From contig JASEGY010000033.1 of NCBI GenBank assembly GCA_030019105.1, positions 1-16,539 on the forward strand: a stretch of 16,539 bases of DNA. Direction: 5' to 3'. The DNA is from a bacterium (GTDB taxonomy: Bacteria > UBA9089 > JASEGY01). The notes beneath the pieces were generated by a model. It worked only from the letters and a program-made list of their open reading frames with translations, searched no databases and had not been told where the DNA came from. This document shows, piece by piece, positions 1 to 9,800 of the stretch (position 1 is the first letter of the stretch; every line of letters starts with the position of its first letter). A program made the position numbers and the translations under genes.

Positions 1-2
1 CG

Positions 3-22
3 CAATCTGCAATCCAAAATTG
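3..22. repeat. Degenerate CAATCCG-type intergenic repeat, copy 1
   Basis: Two heptamers (CAATCTG, CAATCCA) are followed by AAATTG. The same arrangement recurs in cleaner form at 521-554, where three CAATCCG, one AATTCCG and then AAATTG can be read. Short runs of this kind are, from general knowledge, scattered between genes in many environmental bacterial genomes. The function is unknown. Here the copy sits just upstream of the point where the antitoxin remnant starts, so it may mark an old rearrangement junction. Confidence 0.5.
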
Positions 23-30
23 GTTTGGTT

Positions 31-45
31 GCGGCCAGAGGCCGC
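31..45. repeat. Perfect GC-rich hairpin (GCGGCC-AGA-GGCCGC)
   Basis: Six G/C pairs close a three-base AGA loop. No run of T follows on either side, so it does not look like an intrinsic terminator. It lies between the CAATCCG-type repeat and the truncated antitoxin remnant, and could be the end of a small palindromic repeat that replaced the 5' end of that gene. Confidence 0.5.
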
Positions 46-50
46 GCTAA

Positions 51-284
51 GAAAGAGTAGAAGATTTAGCTGAAAGAGAGCAGGTTTCAAGAAGTGAGAT
101 TTTAAAAAGAGCTTTAAGGAACTACCTGGCATCAGAAGAAAGATGGCAGATGATAAGAAAATGGGGTGAGGAAACAGCTAAAAAATTCAACATTAAAACA
201 GAAGAAGATGTGGACAGGATAATTCATGAATTCAGGGAAGAGGCAGATCGCAGGCTATTGACCGTGAACCGTGGACCGTCTTAA
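51..284 (+). pseudogene. 5'-truncated ribbon-helix-helix (CopG/VapB-like) antitoxin remnant
   Basis: The frame ending at TAA 282-284 encodes about 77 residues beginning ERVEDLAERE, followed by VSRSEILKRALRNYLA. This is the helix-turn-helix half of a ribbon-helix-helix DNA-binding domain (family knowledge: CopG/VapB/ParD-type dimeric repressors, often toxin-antitoxin antitoxins). A tail follows with W-x-x-x-R-K-W and the antitoxin-like sequence KTEEDVDRIIHEFREE. The N-terminal beta strand that reads DNA bases is missing: a stop (TAA 48-50) lies directly upstream in frame, and no ATG, GTG or TTG precedes the homologous part. The last residues (LLTVNRGPS) are encoded by an ACCGTG-type repeat, so the natural C-terminus may also be lost. 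No toxin gene (PIN or RelE type) follows. I infer a dead remnant. Subfamily assignment is tentative. Confidence 0.7.
260..279. repeat. ACCGTG-type short repeat at the end of the antitoxin remnant
   Basis: Three near-tandem copies of an ACCGT core occur (ACCGTGA, ACCGTGG, ACCGTC). They supply the final codons and read-through tail of the antitoxin remnant. This is another simple intergenic repeat. Its position inside the residual reading frame suggests that the original 3' end of the antitoxin gene has been overwritten. Confidence 0.4.
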
Positions 285-303
285 AGTGGCCGAAACTTTT
301 CGA

Positions 304-488
304 CCTGTACGGTTAGCTTTATTCAATAATCACAAGGGTTAATAGCACACGGATAACACGGATTGTACGGATCAACACGGATAAAAAATCAGTGTAAATC
401 CGTTGAATCCGTGTCATCCGTGTCATCCGTGTGCTATTTACACTTTTCTAACTCAAAGCACTAACGGGTGAATATCTAACCGTACAGG
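304..488. mobile_element. Small nested inverted-repeat element (MITE-like)
   Basis: The outer ends are perfect 13-bp inverted repeats: CCTGTACGGTTAG at 304-316 and its complement CTAACCGTACAGG at 476-488. Just outside them the 13-base direct repeat GGCCGAAACTTTT occurs at 288-300 and 487-499; the right copy overlaps the inverted repeat by two bases. There is no room for a transposase, so if mobile it would be non-autonomous. The spacing of the direct repeats is not that of a clean target duplication, so recombination between repeats is an alternative origin. Confidence 0.55.
341..438. repeat. Palindromic ATCCGTGT repeat
   Basis: The left arm (341-363, starting AATAGCACACGGAT) and right arm (416-438, ending ATCCGTGTGCTATT) are complementary over 23 bases with one mismatch. 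The interior carries further ACGGAT and ATCCGT copies that extend the pairing in an imperfect way around an A/T-rich centre near 381-390. Direct copies of ATCCGTGTC are stacked at 408-430. From general knowledge, ATCCGTGT-type dyads are dispersed intergenic repeats in many environmental genomes. No function is established that I can name. Transcripts would fold into a long hairpin. Confidence 0.75.
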
Positions 489-520
489 CCGAAACTTTTG
501 ATCAATGCCCTGATTTCTTT

Positions 521-541
521 CAATCCGCAATCCGCAATCCG
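521..541. repeat. Three perfect tandem CAATCCG heptamers
   Basis: CAATCCG is repeated three times in register and followed by AATTCCG and AAATTG (542-554). The AAATTG overlaps the left target duplication of the downstream MITE-like element. It matches the degenerate copy at 3-22. I cannot assign a function. Confidence 0.7.
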
Positions 542-549
542 AATTCCGA

Positions 550-558
550 AATTGAATA
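550..558. repeat. Left 9-bp target-site duplication of the MITE
   Basis: AATTGAATA directly precedes the left terminal inverted repeat and is repeated exactly at 709-717 directly after the right one. A perfect 9-bp duplication at both borders is what transposition with a 9-bp stagger leaves. Families such as IS4 and IS1 make duplications of about this size. Confidence 0.85.
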
Positions 559-708
559 GGGTGCAGATACTCTCCGCTACCATCAACAAATCTGCCCTAT
601 TTACCCCCAAATTTCTGCAAATAAACAGGGTAATTTAGCACAAATCGCCCTGTTTGAAACCCGTTTTACCCCAAATGCTTGGGTCAGTAGCGGAGAGTAA
701 CTGCACCC
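559..708. mobile_element. 150-bp MITE-like non-autonomous transposable element
   Basis: Terminal inverted repeats of 22 bp lie at 559-580 (GGGTGCAG through CTCCGCTAC) and 687-708, differing at one position (A versus T in the ninth base). A perfect 9-bp target duplication AATTGAATA flanks the element (550-558 and 709-717). An internal 8-bp hairpin, AAACAGGG (623-630) with CCCTGTTT (648-655), lies between them. No transposase is encoded, so movement would need an enzyme acting in trans. The element sits immediately upstream of the ribosome binding site of the giant gene, so the insertion has separated that gene from its original upstream sequence. The parent insertion-sequence family cannot be named from the ends alone. 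Confidence 0.85.
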
Positions 709-717
709 AATTGAATA
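709..717. repeat. Right 9-bp target-site duplication of the MITE
   Basis: This is a second exact copy of AATTGAATA. Its last base is the first base of the AAGGGAGG ribosome binding site, and its TAA (716-718, completed by the next base) is the in-frame stop that bounds the giant gene upstream. Confidence 0.85.
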
Positions 718-724
718 AGGGAGG
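717..724 (+). promoter_or_regulatory. Strong ribosome binding site of the giant gene
   Basis: AAGGGAGG lies 9 bases before ATG 734, an ideal Shine-Dalgarno match and spacing. An in-frame stop at 716-718 rules out a longer N-terminus. This site therefore fixes 734 as the start. Confidence 0.9.
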
Positions 725-733
725 ATATCGTTA

Positions 734-868
734 ATGAATAACCAAAAGAATAACCAAAAGTATTGGAACAAGAGGAGACCCGGATCGTATCTCATAAGTC
801 TCCTCTTATTTTTTATCTTATTCTGGGTGGGGTCAGTTCTCCTCCCAGTCGCCCGGCATGTATTTGCT
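734..868 (+). other. Signal peptide, residues 1-45
   Basis: A long basic N-region (K5, K9, K13, R14, R15) precedes a hydrophobic core from about Y19 to V39 (SYLISLLLFFILFWVGSVLL). The probable signal peptidase I site is after A45 in HVFA-A. Cys47 follows, but the preceding FAA is a poor lipobox, so a lipoprotein is unlikely. The N-region begins with a perfect 12-base tandem repeat (737-748 and 749-760) coding NNQK twice. The product is expected to leave the cytoplasm by the Sec route. Confidence 0.85.
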
Positions 869-3800
869 GCCTGCGCCACAGTTACCTTCGACCGCCAATT
901 ATCCGGGGATAAAGTAGGCCAGCATAAGGTTCCTCCCACTGTGCCAATAGATATAACTGTCAGCGCCGAAGTCTCCTCTTCGGTTACCAGCGCCTCTCTG
1001 ATAGACTACTTCCCTGAGGATTGGACCATACTCGATGCCGGTGGAGGGACAGTAGATCCGGTTGCCCGCACCATCACCTGGTCGGTGGGCGATGTAACTA
1101 CTACCGTATCCAGATCCTACACCATCTTTAGCCCTGAAAGGACTACCCCGTCTACTAAATATTATTTCCACTCAGAATTGCATTTCTATAACAAGTGTAC
1201 AGAGACAAGTAGCGATTGGATGGTAATCGTAGCTGATCCGACCTGGTACGTGGAAGGTAATAGCCCTTACCTGGCCCTGGACAGCAATACCCCATGTGTT
1301 GATGGCCCTGAAATAGCTACGCTTTCGGCAACCGTGACTAACACCGGAGCTACCACGCTGACTAATGCGACCCTAAGTATAAGCTTTGGCGCTTCTTCAC
1401 CAAACAGTCTAATCCTGAGTTTAACCTCAGGAGATCAAGCTGTCAGGTATATTGCTGATCTTGACCCGGGTGATACTTACACTGCCTACTGGTTTGTTAC
1501 TTATCCCCGTTGTGATGCCGGAGACAATGGTTATTACAACGAGAGCTATCCCTATACCTTCACCTTTGATGCCGATAATGCCACGCCAGAGACCAGGAAT
1601 TTAACTATAACCTCTCAGAACGAAATCAGTGCTTCCGCTAATCAGATAAATGCAATTACTCTCTCTACTTCAGCGCTGTCGATCGGTCAGACTTTTGATG
1701 TTGTGGTAGATTATACTCTCGGCCAAATTGGTCAGGATGGTGATGCCTGGCTGCAACCAGTGGGCAACTCGACTTTTGATCCCTCAATGGTCAGATTGAT
1801 CCGGGCCAAAGCAACTCTCAACGGGATTTCTCAACCTGATAATCAACTATATTTCACCGGGTGGAAAAATAACAACGTCAGCGGAACGGTTGCCTATACC
1901 TTTATCGGGATAGGCCCTGGGAGCACTTCCATAAGCCCTTATCAAGAAGCTGCCTCTGGCGCTCAACAAAAGTACACCGGTAATTTTGGCGGCCCTGCGG
2001 TTACCGCCACTCCAAGCTTCACTAATACCTTAACCCTTGATAAATCTACGGACAAAGGCATTGCCCCCCCCGGAGATACTTTAGCCTACACTATTACCTA
2101 CGGTAACACCGGAAGTGATCCCCTCGGTGGTCCGGCCACTAATTCCTCAGTTGTAATAATTGATACCATTCCGGCTAACACAACTTATGTGGCGGGCAGC
2201 GCGGGCAGCGATACTATCTCGGCTACCATCTATTGGTCAACCGATGGAGGCAGCGCCTGGGTTGGAACCGAGCCTGCTCCTGCTTCGGTAACCCATATCA
2301 AGTGGGTGCTTGACGATGTAGTCCCGCCGAGCACCGACCCGGCCGGTTCAGTAGGCTTCCAGGCAACCATTAATACCGGCGTTAGTGAGTGGACTATTAT
2401 TCTTAACACCTGTGATATTGGTATTAATAACGGTTCTCCAGTGGGCAGTGATTCCACCAGCACCACGGTCAGGCTTCCGGATGGGGTTATGATCTCCAAG
2501 ACAGATGGCAAGACTTTAACTTCAGCAAGCGATACCCTGACCTACACCATCACCTACCAAAATACCGGCGATGCTGCGGCGATAGGCGTAGTCATCACCG
2601 ATACTATTCCAACCGACACTACCTTTTCCTCGGCTTCTGACGGAGGAACCGAATCCGGTGGAGTAGTCACCTGGAACATTGGCACTCTTGATGCAGGCGT
2701 CCAGGATTCGGTCACCCTGACCGTAGTCGTCAATGATACCGCCTCCCCTGGAACAAAGATCGTCAACACCGCCACCATTGCTGACAATGGCTTAGACTCG
2801 GATACGACCAATAACTCCCAGACAGATACCGACACCGTGGTTAATCCTCAACCGGATGTAACTATCACCTCCAAGACGGATGGCACGTCTACAGCCTCAC
2901 CGGGCGACACCCTGACCTACACCATCACCTATGAAAATATCGGCACCACTGGGGCTGTCGGCGTGGTCATTACCGATGTTGTTCCAACGAACACTACCTT
3001 TTCCTCGGCTACTGGCGGAGGGGCCGAATCCGGTGGGATGGTCACCTGGAACATTGGCGCCCTTGCCACAGATGGCCCCCATACGGCCACTGTTACCGTA
3101 GTAGTCGATGACCCCCTGCCCCAGAGAACAACTAATATCATCAATACAGCCAACATTGCCGACGATGGATCAGACTCGGATCCGACCAATAATTTTCAGT
3201 CCGATGTCGATTCTGTGATTGATAAAGTGGATGTGACTATCACCTCCAAGACAGATGGCACGGCTACAGCCTCGCCGGGTGACACCTTAACCTACATTAT
3301 TACCTACGAAAACACGGGTGGGGTCGGCGCCAATGTCTATTATGTCCGGCCTGATGGAAATAACTCTAACTCCGGGACCGGTTCTTCAGCTTCCGAGGCA
3401 TGGCAGACTATAGATTATGCTGCCTCAACTATAGGGCCAGGTGATATGGTCTATGTTGCCCCGGGAACCTATAATGAATTGGTCACTATAGATAATAGCG
3501 GCTCCTCGGGCAACCGTAGCTATTATATCGCGGATACCAACGGCTCAAAATTTTCTGACATCTCAGCCGGAGATGTAATTGTTGATGTCCAAAATAGCCG
3601 TAATTACTGTTTTTATCTCCTCGGGAAAAATTATATTACCATAGATGGATTTACAGTGAGAAATGGGGCGGGTACCTGGAGTAATGCCGATATCCATATT
3701 GCGAATTCAGACTATATTGAGGTGTATAATTGTACTGCTTCTGGAGGAAGCAACAAGGGAATAGTAGTGAAAGGAGATTCGGATAACTGTCTTATCTCTG

Positions 3801-6800
3801 ATTGTGAAATTAATGGAACCGGATATAGCTTCAGTGTAGAGGGTACCAGTAATGACTGCATCATCAGGCGGTGCAAAATTCACGATATCCCTGATGAGGG
3901 AATTACTATCTGGCATGGTTCAAATGGGAATTATAATACCATCGTCGAGAACTGTATTATTTACAATAATGAGGGGAACGGCGGTATTGAAATTGGTGGT
4001 AATTCTGATGGGAGTATAATAAGAAATAATACCCTGGTCAATAACGATGCTACTGGCTATGGAAATCTGAATAACAAAGGTGATAACACCATTTGTTTTA
4101 ATAATATCTTTGATAATGGTGCCAATATAACTATAACTACTACGGGAAGCAATTTCAGCTCTGACTACAACTGTATCCGGGGGACTACTTCTGGGTATAC
4201 TCCGGGGGCCAACGACCTGACTGGTACCAACCCAGACCTTGATGCCAGTTATCATCTTAATTCTACTTCTCCCTGTAGAGATTCAGGCGCTGATACTTTC
4301 AGCGGCCAGAGCGCCCCTTCGGAGGATATAGATACAGGTCCAAGACCATATAATAGTGGCTATGATATAGGTGCGGATGAATATGGGGCTAGTGCCCTCC
4401 CTGGTTCCTCCACTGCCGCCACCGGCGTGGTCATCTCCGATACCATCCCAACGAACACTACCTTTGTCTCGGCCAGTGATACAGGGACCGAATCCGGTGG
4501 AGTAGTTACCTGGAACATTGGCACCCTTGAAACAGGTGTTCAGGATTCGGTCACCCTGACCGTAACAGTCAATGATACCCTGCCCGCAGGGACAGCGAAT
4601 ATCGTCAATACCGCCACCATTACCGACGATGGATCAGACCTGGACCCGACTAATAATTCCGGGACAGATACCGACAGCGTGTTTGCTCAACCGGATGTGA
4701 TTATCACCTCCAAGACAGATGGTACGGCTACAGTCTCACCAGGCGATACCCTGACCTACACCATCACTTACCAGAACACGGGTGAGATCGGCGCCACCAG
4801 TGTGGTCATTACCGACACGATTCCAACCAATACCACCTTTTCCTCGGCTTCTGGTGGAGGGACATTATCCGGTGACACGGTCACCTGGACCATTGGCACC
4901 CTGGAAGTAGATGGCCCCCATCAGATCACCCTGACCGTGGTCGTCAATGATCCTCTACCCGGGGGGACGAAGATCGTCAACACAGCCACCATTGGAGACG
5001 ATGGCTCAGACTCGGATCCGACTAATAATTCCCAGACAGACACCGACACCGTAGTTGCTCCTCAACCGGATGTGACTATGACCTCCAAGACAGATGGCGC
5101 GGATACAGCCTCACCAGGCGATACCTTAACCTACACTATCACCTACGAGAATACCGGCGATGCTGGGGCTGCAAGCGTAGTCATCACTGATACCATTCCC
5201 ACGAACACCACTTTTGTCTCGGCTCATGGAGGGAGTGAATCCGGTGGGGTGTTTACCTGGAACATTGGCGCTCTTGATGCGAATGATTCCGGCCAGGTCA
5301 CCCTAACCGTAGTCGTTAATGATACCCTGCCCTATGGAACAACCAATATTGTCAACATCGCTACCATTGTTGACGATGGCTCAGATTCGGATTCGACCAA
5401 TAATTCCGGGACAGATACCGACACCGTGGTAGCTCAACCGGATGTGACTATCACCTCCAAGACAGATGGCACGGCTACGGCCTTACCAGGCGATACCCTG
5501 ACCTACACCATCACTTACGAAAATACAGGGGAGATCGGCACCACCGGCGGAGTCATCACCGATACCATTCCAACTAACACCACCTTTGCCTCCTGTAGTC
5601 CGGGAACGAGCAGTCAATCAGGACAAGTCCTTACCTGGAACATCGGCAACCTTGCAGTAGATGGCCCGCATACGATTACCCTGACCGTGGTCGTCAATGA
5701 TACCCTGCCCTACGGGACAGCGAATATCGTCAACATCGCTACTATTGCCGACGATGGCTCAGACTCGGATGTGACTAATAATTCCGGGACAGATACCGAC
5801 ACCGTGGTTGCTTATCCGGATGTGACCATCATCTCCAAGACAGACGGCACGGCTACGGCCTCCCCAGGCGACACCCTGACCTACACCATCACTTATCAGA
5901 ACACGGGCGAGATCGGCGCCACCAGCGTGGTCGTCACCGAGACCATCCCAACGAACACCACCTATGTCTCAAACACTGGCGGAGGAAGCTATTCCGGTGG
6001 GGTGGTTACCTGGACCATCGGCACTCTGGAAGCAGACGGCCCCCATCAGGTCAGCGTGACTGTAACAGTTAATAATCCTCTGCCCCAGGGAACAACGAAT
6101 ATCACCAACACCGCCACTATTGCCGACGATGGCTCAGACTCGGATCCGGCCAATAACTCTGCCACCGATACCGACAGCGTGGATGCTCAACCGGATGTGA
6201 CTATCACCTCCAAGACAGATGGTGCGGATACGGCCTCACAGGGTGATACCCTGACCTACACCATCACTTACCGGAACACGGGTGAGATGAACGCCACCGG
6301 TGTAGTCATCACCGACACTATTCCGACTAACACAACCTTTGTTTCGGCCTCTGCTCCAGGGTCTGAATCCGGCGGGGTGGTCACTTGGAACATTGGCTCC
6401 CTGGGAGTAGATGGTTCTCATCAGGTCACCCTGACCGTGGTGATCGATAATTCTCTGCCCCAGGGGACAACCAATATTGTCAACACCGCCACTATTGCCG
6501 ACGATGGCTCAGACTCGGATGCGACCAATAACTCCGGGACAGATACCACCTCCGTGACTGTTCAACCGGATGTGAGTATCACCAAGACAGATGGCCGGAG
6601 GAAGGCCTGGCCAGGCAGTACTCTGATCTATAACATCACCTACGAGAATATCGGCGATACTGGGGCTGTCAGCGTGGTCATCACTGATACCGTTCCGGAC
6701 CACACCAGCTTTGTCTCAGCCACGGAACCATATAATATAGTCTCTGAGGTGGTCACCTGGAACATTGGCTCCCTTGATGCAAATGATTCCGGTCAGGTCA

Positions 6801-9800
6801 CCCTGACCGTAGTGGTTGATGTTCCCCTGGCCGAAGGGACGGATATCTACAATACCGTCACCATTACCGACGATGGTTCAGACCCGGATCTGAGCAATAA
6901 CTCCTACACAGATATCGACCTGGATCCTCAACCGGAGGCCAGGTTTACCGATTCAAGCTGGACAGAGGTAATTTTTTATCAGGTCTGTGATAATGTCTAT
7001 ATCGAGGTCGTAGATGAGCCGGGTCAGGATACTATTACTATCACCCTTTACAGTTATGACTCTTCAGACACAATTGATGCGGAAACAGTAACACTGACCG
7101 AAGACCTGGTGGAGACCGATGTATACAGGGGGTCTATCTCCACTTGCTACCACTATGCCGCCGCTGGTTGTCCCCTCGGATATGACAATGGCATCCTCTC
7201 GGTCAACCCCTTTGATGACCCGGGAACGAAACAGTGGATCGAATATACCTATAAGGCCATCACACCCTCAGCAGATTTCCGCCGGCCCAATCTTGCCTTC
7301 CCCACTGTCCCGGGTACCGAATGGGTTACTCCTGCCTCGCTTAATGTTTGTCAAACAGATGGTGAATTCAGACTCACCTTTTTGAATAGCGGTCAGGACA
7401 CGGCTTACGATGCAGTCATCGTCATTGATACCCTGCCCGACGGATATAGCTATGTCCCTGGCTATGGCAAGATTATTTCCAATGATAATCCGACCGGATA
7501 TGCCGTTGAGCCGGATACTACTTCAGTTCCCGGAGACTGGATATGGAATTATGATGGATTGGACGGTAATCCCATCTGGGACATTGCCTCCGCTGATACC
7601 CGCACCCTGGTCTTTGCCCTCACCCCGAGCTGCAACTCTCCGGAAGCGAGCGAAATATGGTTCAGGACTTACTTTCGCATAGGGAGTTGTGCGACCGCCC
7701 TTGATCTTACTGGTGATGACCAGAACGGCAACAACTTCCAGGCGGTAAGTATAACCGTTAACCAGGCAAGTTTAAGCCTGACCAAGACGGCTATTGAGCT
7801 CAACGGCAGTTCCATTACCCCCACCTCTTCGCCTACTGCCTCGCCAGGCGATGAGATCACCTGGTTGATTACGGTTTCCAGCAATGGGGATACGGCTCCC
7901 TTAGTTAATGTTGAGGTCACTGACACCCTTGGGGCAGGTCTGACTTATGTAGCCGGCAGTTCCATCGCCGATGATTCTGATACGAAGCATCTGGTCTGGA
8001 CAAGCGCTCAGGAATCCGGTCTGGCCTCTATCGATCCTGGCGACACGGTCGGCCTCACCCTCAAGACCCTCGTAGGTTGTGCCGGACTTTCCAACAATGT
8101 CTCAGCTACCTGGGGATGTGATGAAAACAACGACTGTCAATCAACTGATGTGACGGCTGTAGCCAGCGTTACCCTTGATCCGCAGGGGCCGGACCTTGCC
8201 TTTAATCCACCTAACTTTAACTTCAGTTACTGTTATGATATTGATACTTACACTATTACTATTCAAAACAACGGCGGCGCTTATGCCCGTAATATCACCC
8301 TGATAGGTTCAGGGCTTTCTTCTTATTTAACCCTTACCAATGTATCTCCTTCCGGAAGCTATGATTCTCCTTCCCAAACCTTTACCTTGCCCGATCTTGC
8401 CCCTGGAGATACGGTGGAAATCACCTTTACCGCTGCCCCGCTGAATGGCTGGTGTAGTTGGTCCGGTCTCCAGCCGACAAGAATAGTAAATTGGACACTC
8501 AACTACTACAATGGTTGTAATAATTCCTTTAGCAAGACGGACTCATCTAACATCACTATTAGCCCTCAATCTACCCTCACCGTAACCAAGTCATCTAACC
8601 CCACCATTGAGATGTATCTGGGGGAGACGATCCAATATACCCTGACTGTCGATTACAATGGCACAACTTCCTGCCCGGGGCCATCTACTCAGGTCAGCGT
8701 AACTGATACTTATCCTAATGGTTTTACTGTCCTTGATGCAGATGGAGGAAATACAGACACACCAGGGATTATTACCTGGTCATATACCCCGGATGGTGTT
8801 ACTTCATGGGTAAAGACCGTCCTGCTTCAAGCTCCGCCCTATGATGAATGCGAAACATACGCCCAGACCTATGCCTACAACTATGTCTATGCTTCTCTAA
8901 CTGATTGCTGTGGTTGTTTCCTCTCTGATCAAGACAGCACCATGATTGCCTTAGAAGCTGAGGAATTTTTTACCTCAGAGCGAACACCTTATGCGACCAC
9001 CTTCCAGAAATGTTCATCCATAGATTTTGCTAATACCTACAGCTTTGACAACAGCAGTGTCTGGGATACAGTTAACTGGAGTGATATGATATTTTATGAG
9101 TCAGGGGCCAACAATATGGACTTTGTCGCGGGAAGCCTTAGTATTACTGTTGATAGTGGCACTCAAGACTGCACCATCTCCGGCCAAAACTTTAGTGATA
9201 CCACCTTTGTTCATGAGATTATTACCTATTACTATGAATTTGATTTTCCTGCTGACTGTGATGCCATCCCTGTCAAAGGTTCCACCATGGTCATTACCTA
9301 TCAGATGCAGGCTACTGACACCTCTTCACCAGGCTGTGATACTTCCTACTCCTTCTACGACTGGTCAACCCTCGATGTAGGCGTAGATTTGACCGGTAAT
9401 TGTTATGACGCAGACAGATATATTGAAGAAACCACCTATCTCACCCTCCAGAATCCTGATATGTACCTCACTGTCTCTGACCACACCATGGATGAATGTG
9501 ATACTACCACTGTCACTATTAATATCACCAAGACACCTTCTTCTTTAGCTGCCTATGATGTCCGGGTACAGCTTAACATGGGCAATTACGCTCGTATTTC
9601 TGATTTTAGTTACCCTGTTGGCCCTACCCCTACCTGGAATGATCCTTACCTTGAATACGGCGATGCCTTTGGCGTTGATACGAATAGCGCCCAGATCACC
9701 TTTGATCTGGAAAGATACTGCACCTCCTCAGGCGGAATCTCGGCCACTGTCTATTACGATGACTTGTGCAATAATGATGATCCTGATAGTTATGATCAGA

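Larger units (their letters stand above)
285..733. other. Intergenic region packed with small repeats, no gene seen
   Basis: About 450 bases separate the antitoxin remnant from the giant gene. I see no credible protein or RNA gene on either strand. It holds a nested inverted-repeat element (304-488) flanked by the direct repeat GGCCGAAACTTTT (288-300 and 487-499), CAATCCG heptamers (521-541) and a MITE-like element with target duplication (550-717). No convincing -35/-10 pair for the giant gene was found. A TTGAAA at 654-659 inside the MITE has no -10 at the right distance. Whatever promoter drives the giant gene is therefore either weak in consensus or uses an unfamiliar sigma factor. Confidence 0.7.

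Noticed and set aside
31..45. GC hairpin as an intrinsic terminator
   Set aside because: No T tract follows on either strand.
408..430. Stacked ATCCGTGTC copies as iterons of a replication origin
   Set aside because: There is no replication gene, DnaA box or A/T-rich unwinding region alongside, and the copies belong to an inverted-repeat element.
654..682. TTGAAA as the -35 box of the giant gene
   Set aside because: No TATAAT-like hexamer lies 16-18 bases downstream; the sequence there is TGCTTGGG.
869..877. Cys47 just after the signal peptide as a lipoprotein cleavage site
   Set aside because: The preceding residues FAA lack the Leu/Val/Ile at -3 of a lipobox, and VFA-A is a good signal peptidase I site.
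601..939. Minus-strand open frame overlapping the MITE and the start of the giant gene
   Set aside because: It crosses a transposable element and the signal-peptide codons, has no recognisable protein features and lacks a good ribosome binding site. It is a chance antisense frame.
2230..6703. Series of minus-strand frames of similar length and sequence within the repeat array
   Set aside because: They resemble each other only because the sense strand is repeated. Codon patterns, motifs and continuity favour the plus-strand frame.
2480..6934. CRISPR or simple satellite array
   Set aside because: The period is about 375 bases, in frame and coding, with no short conserved repeat and unique spacers.
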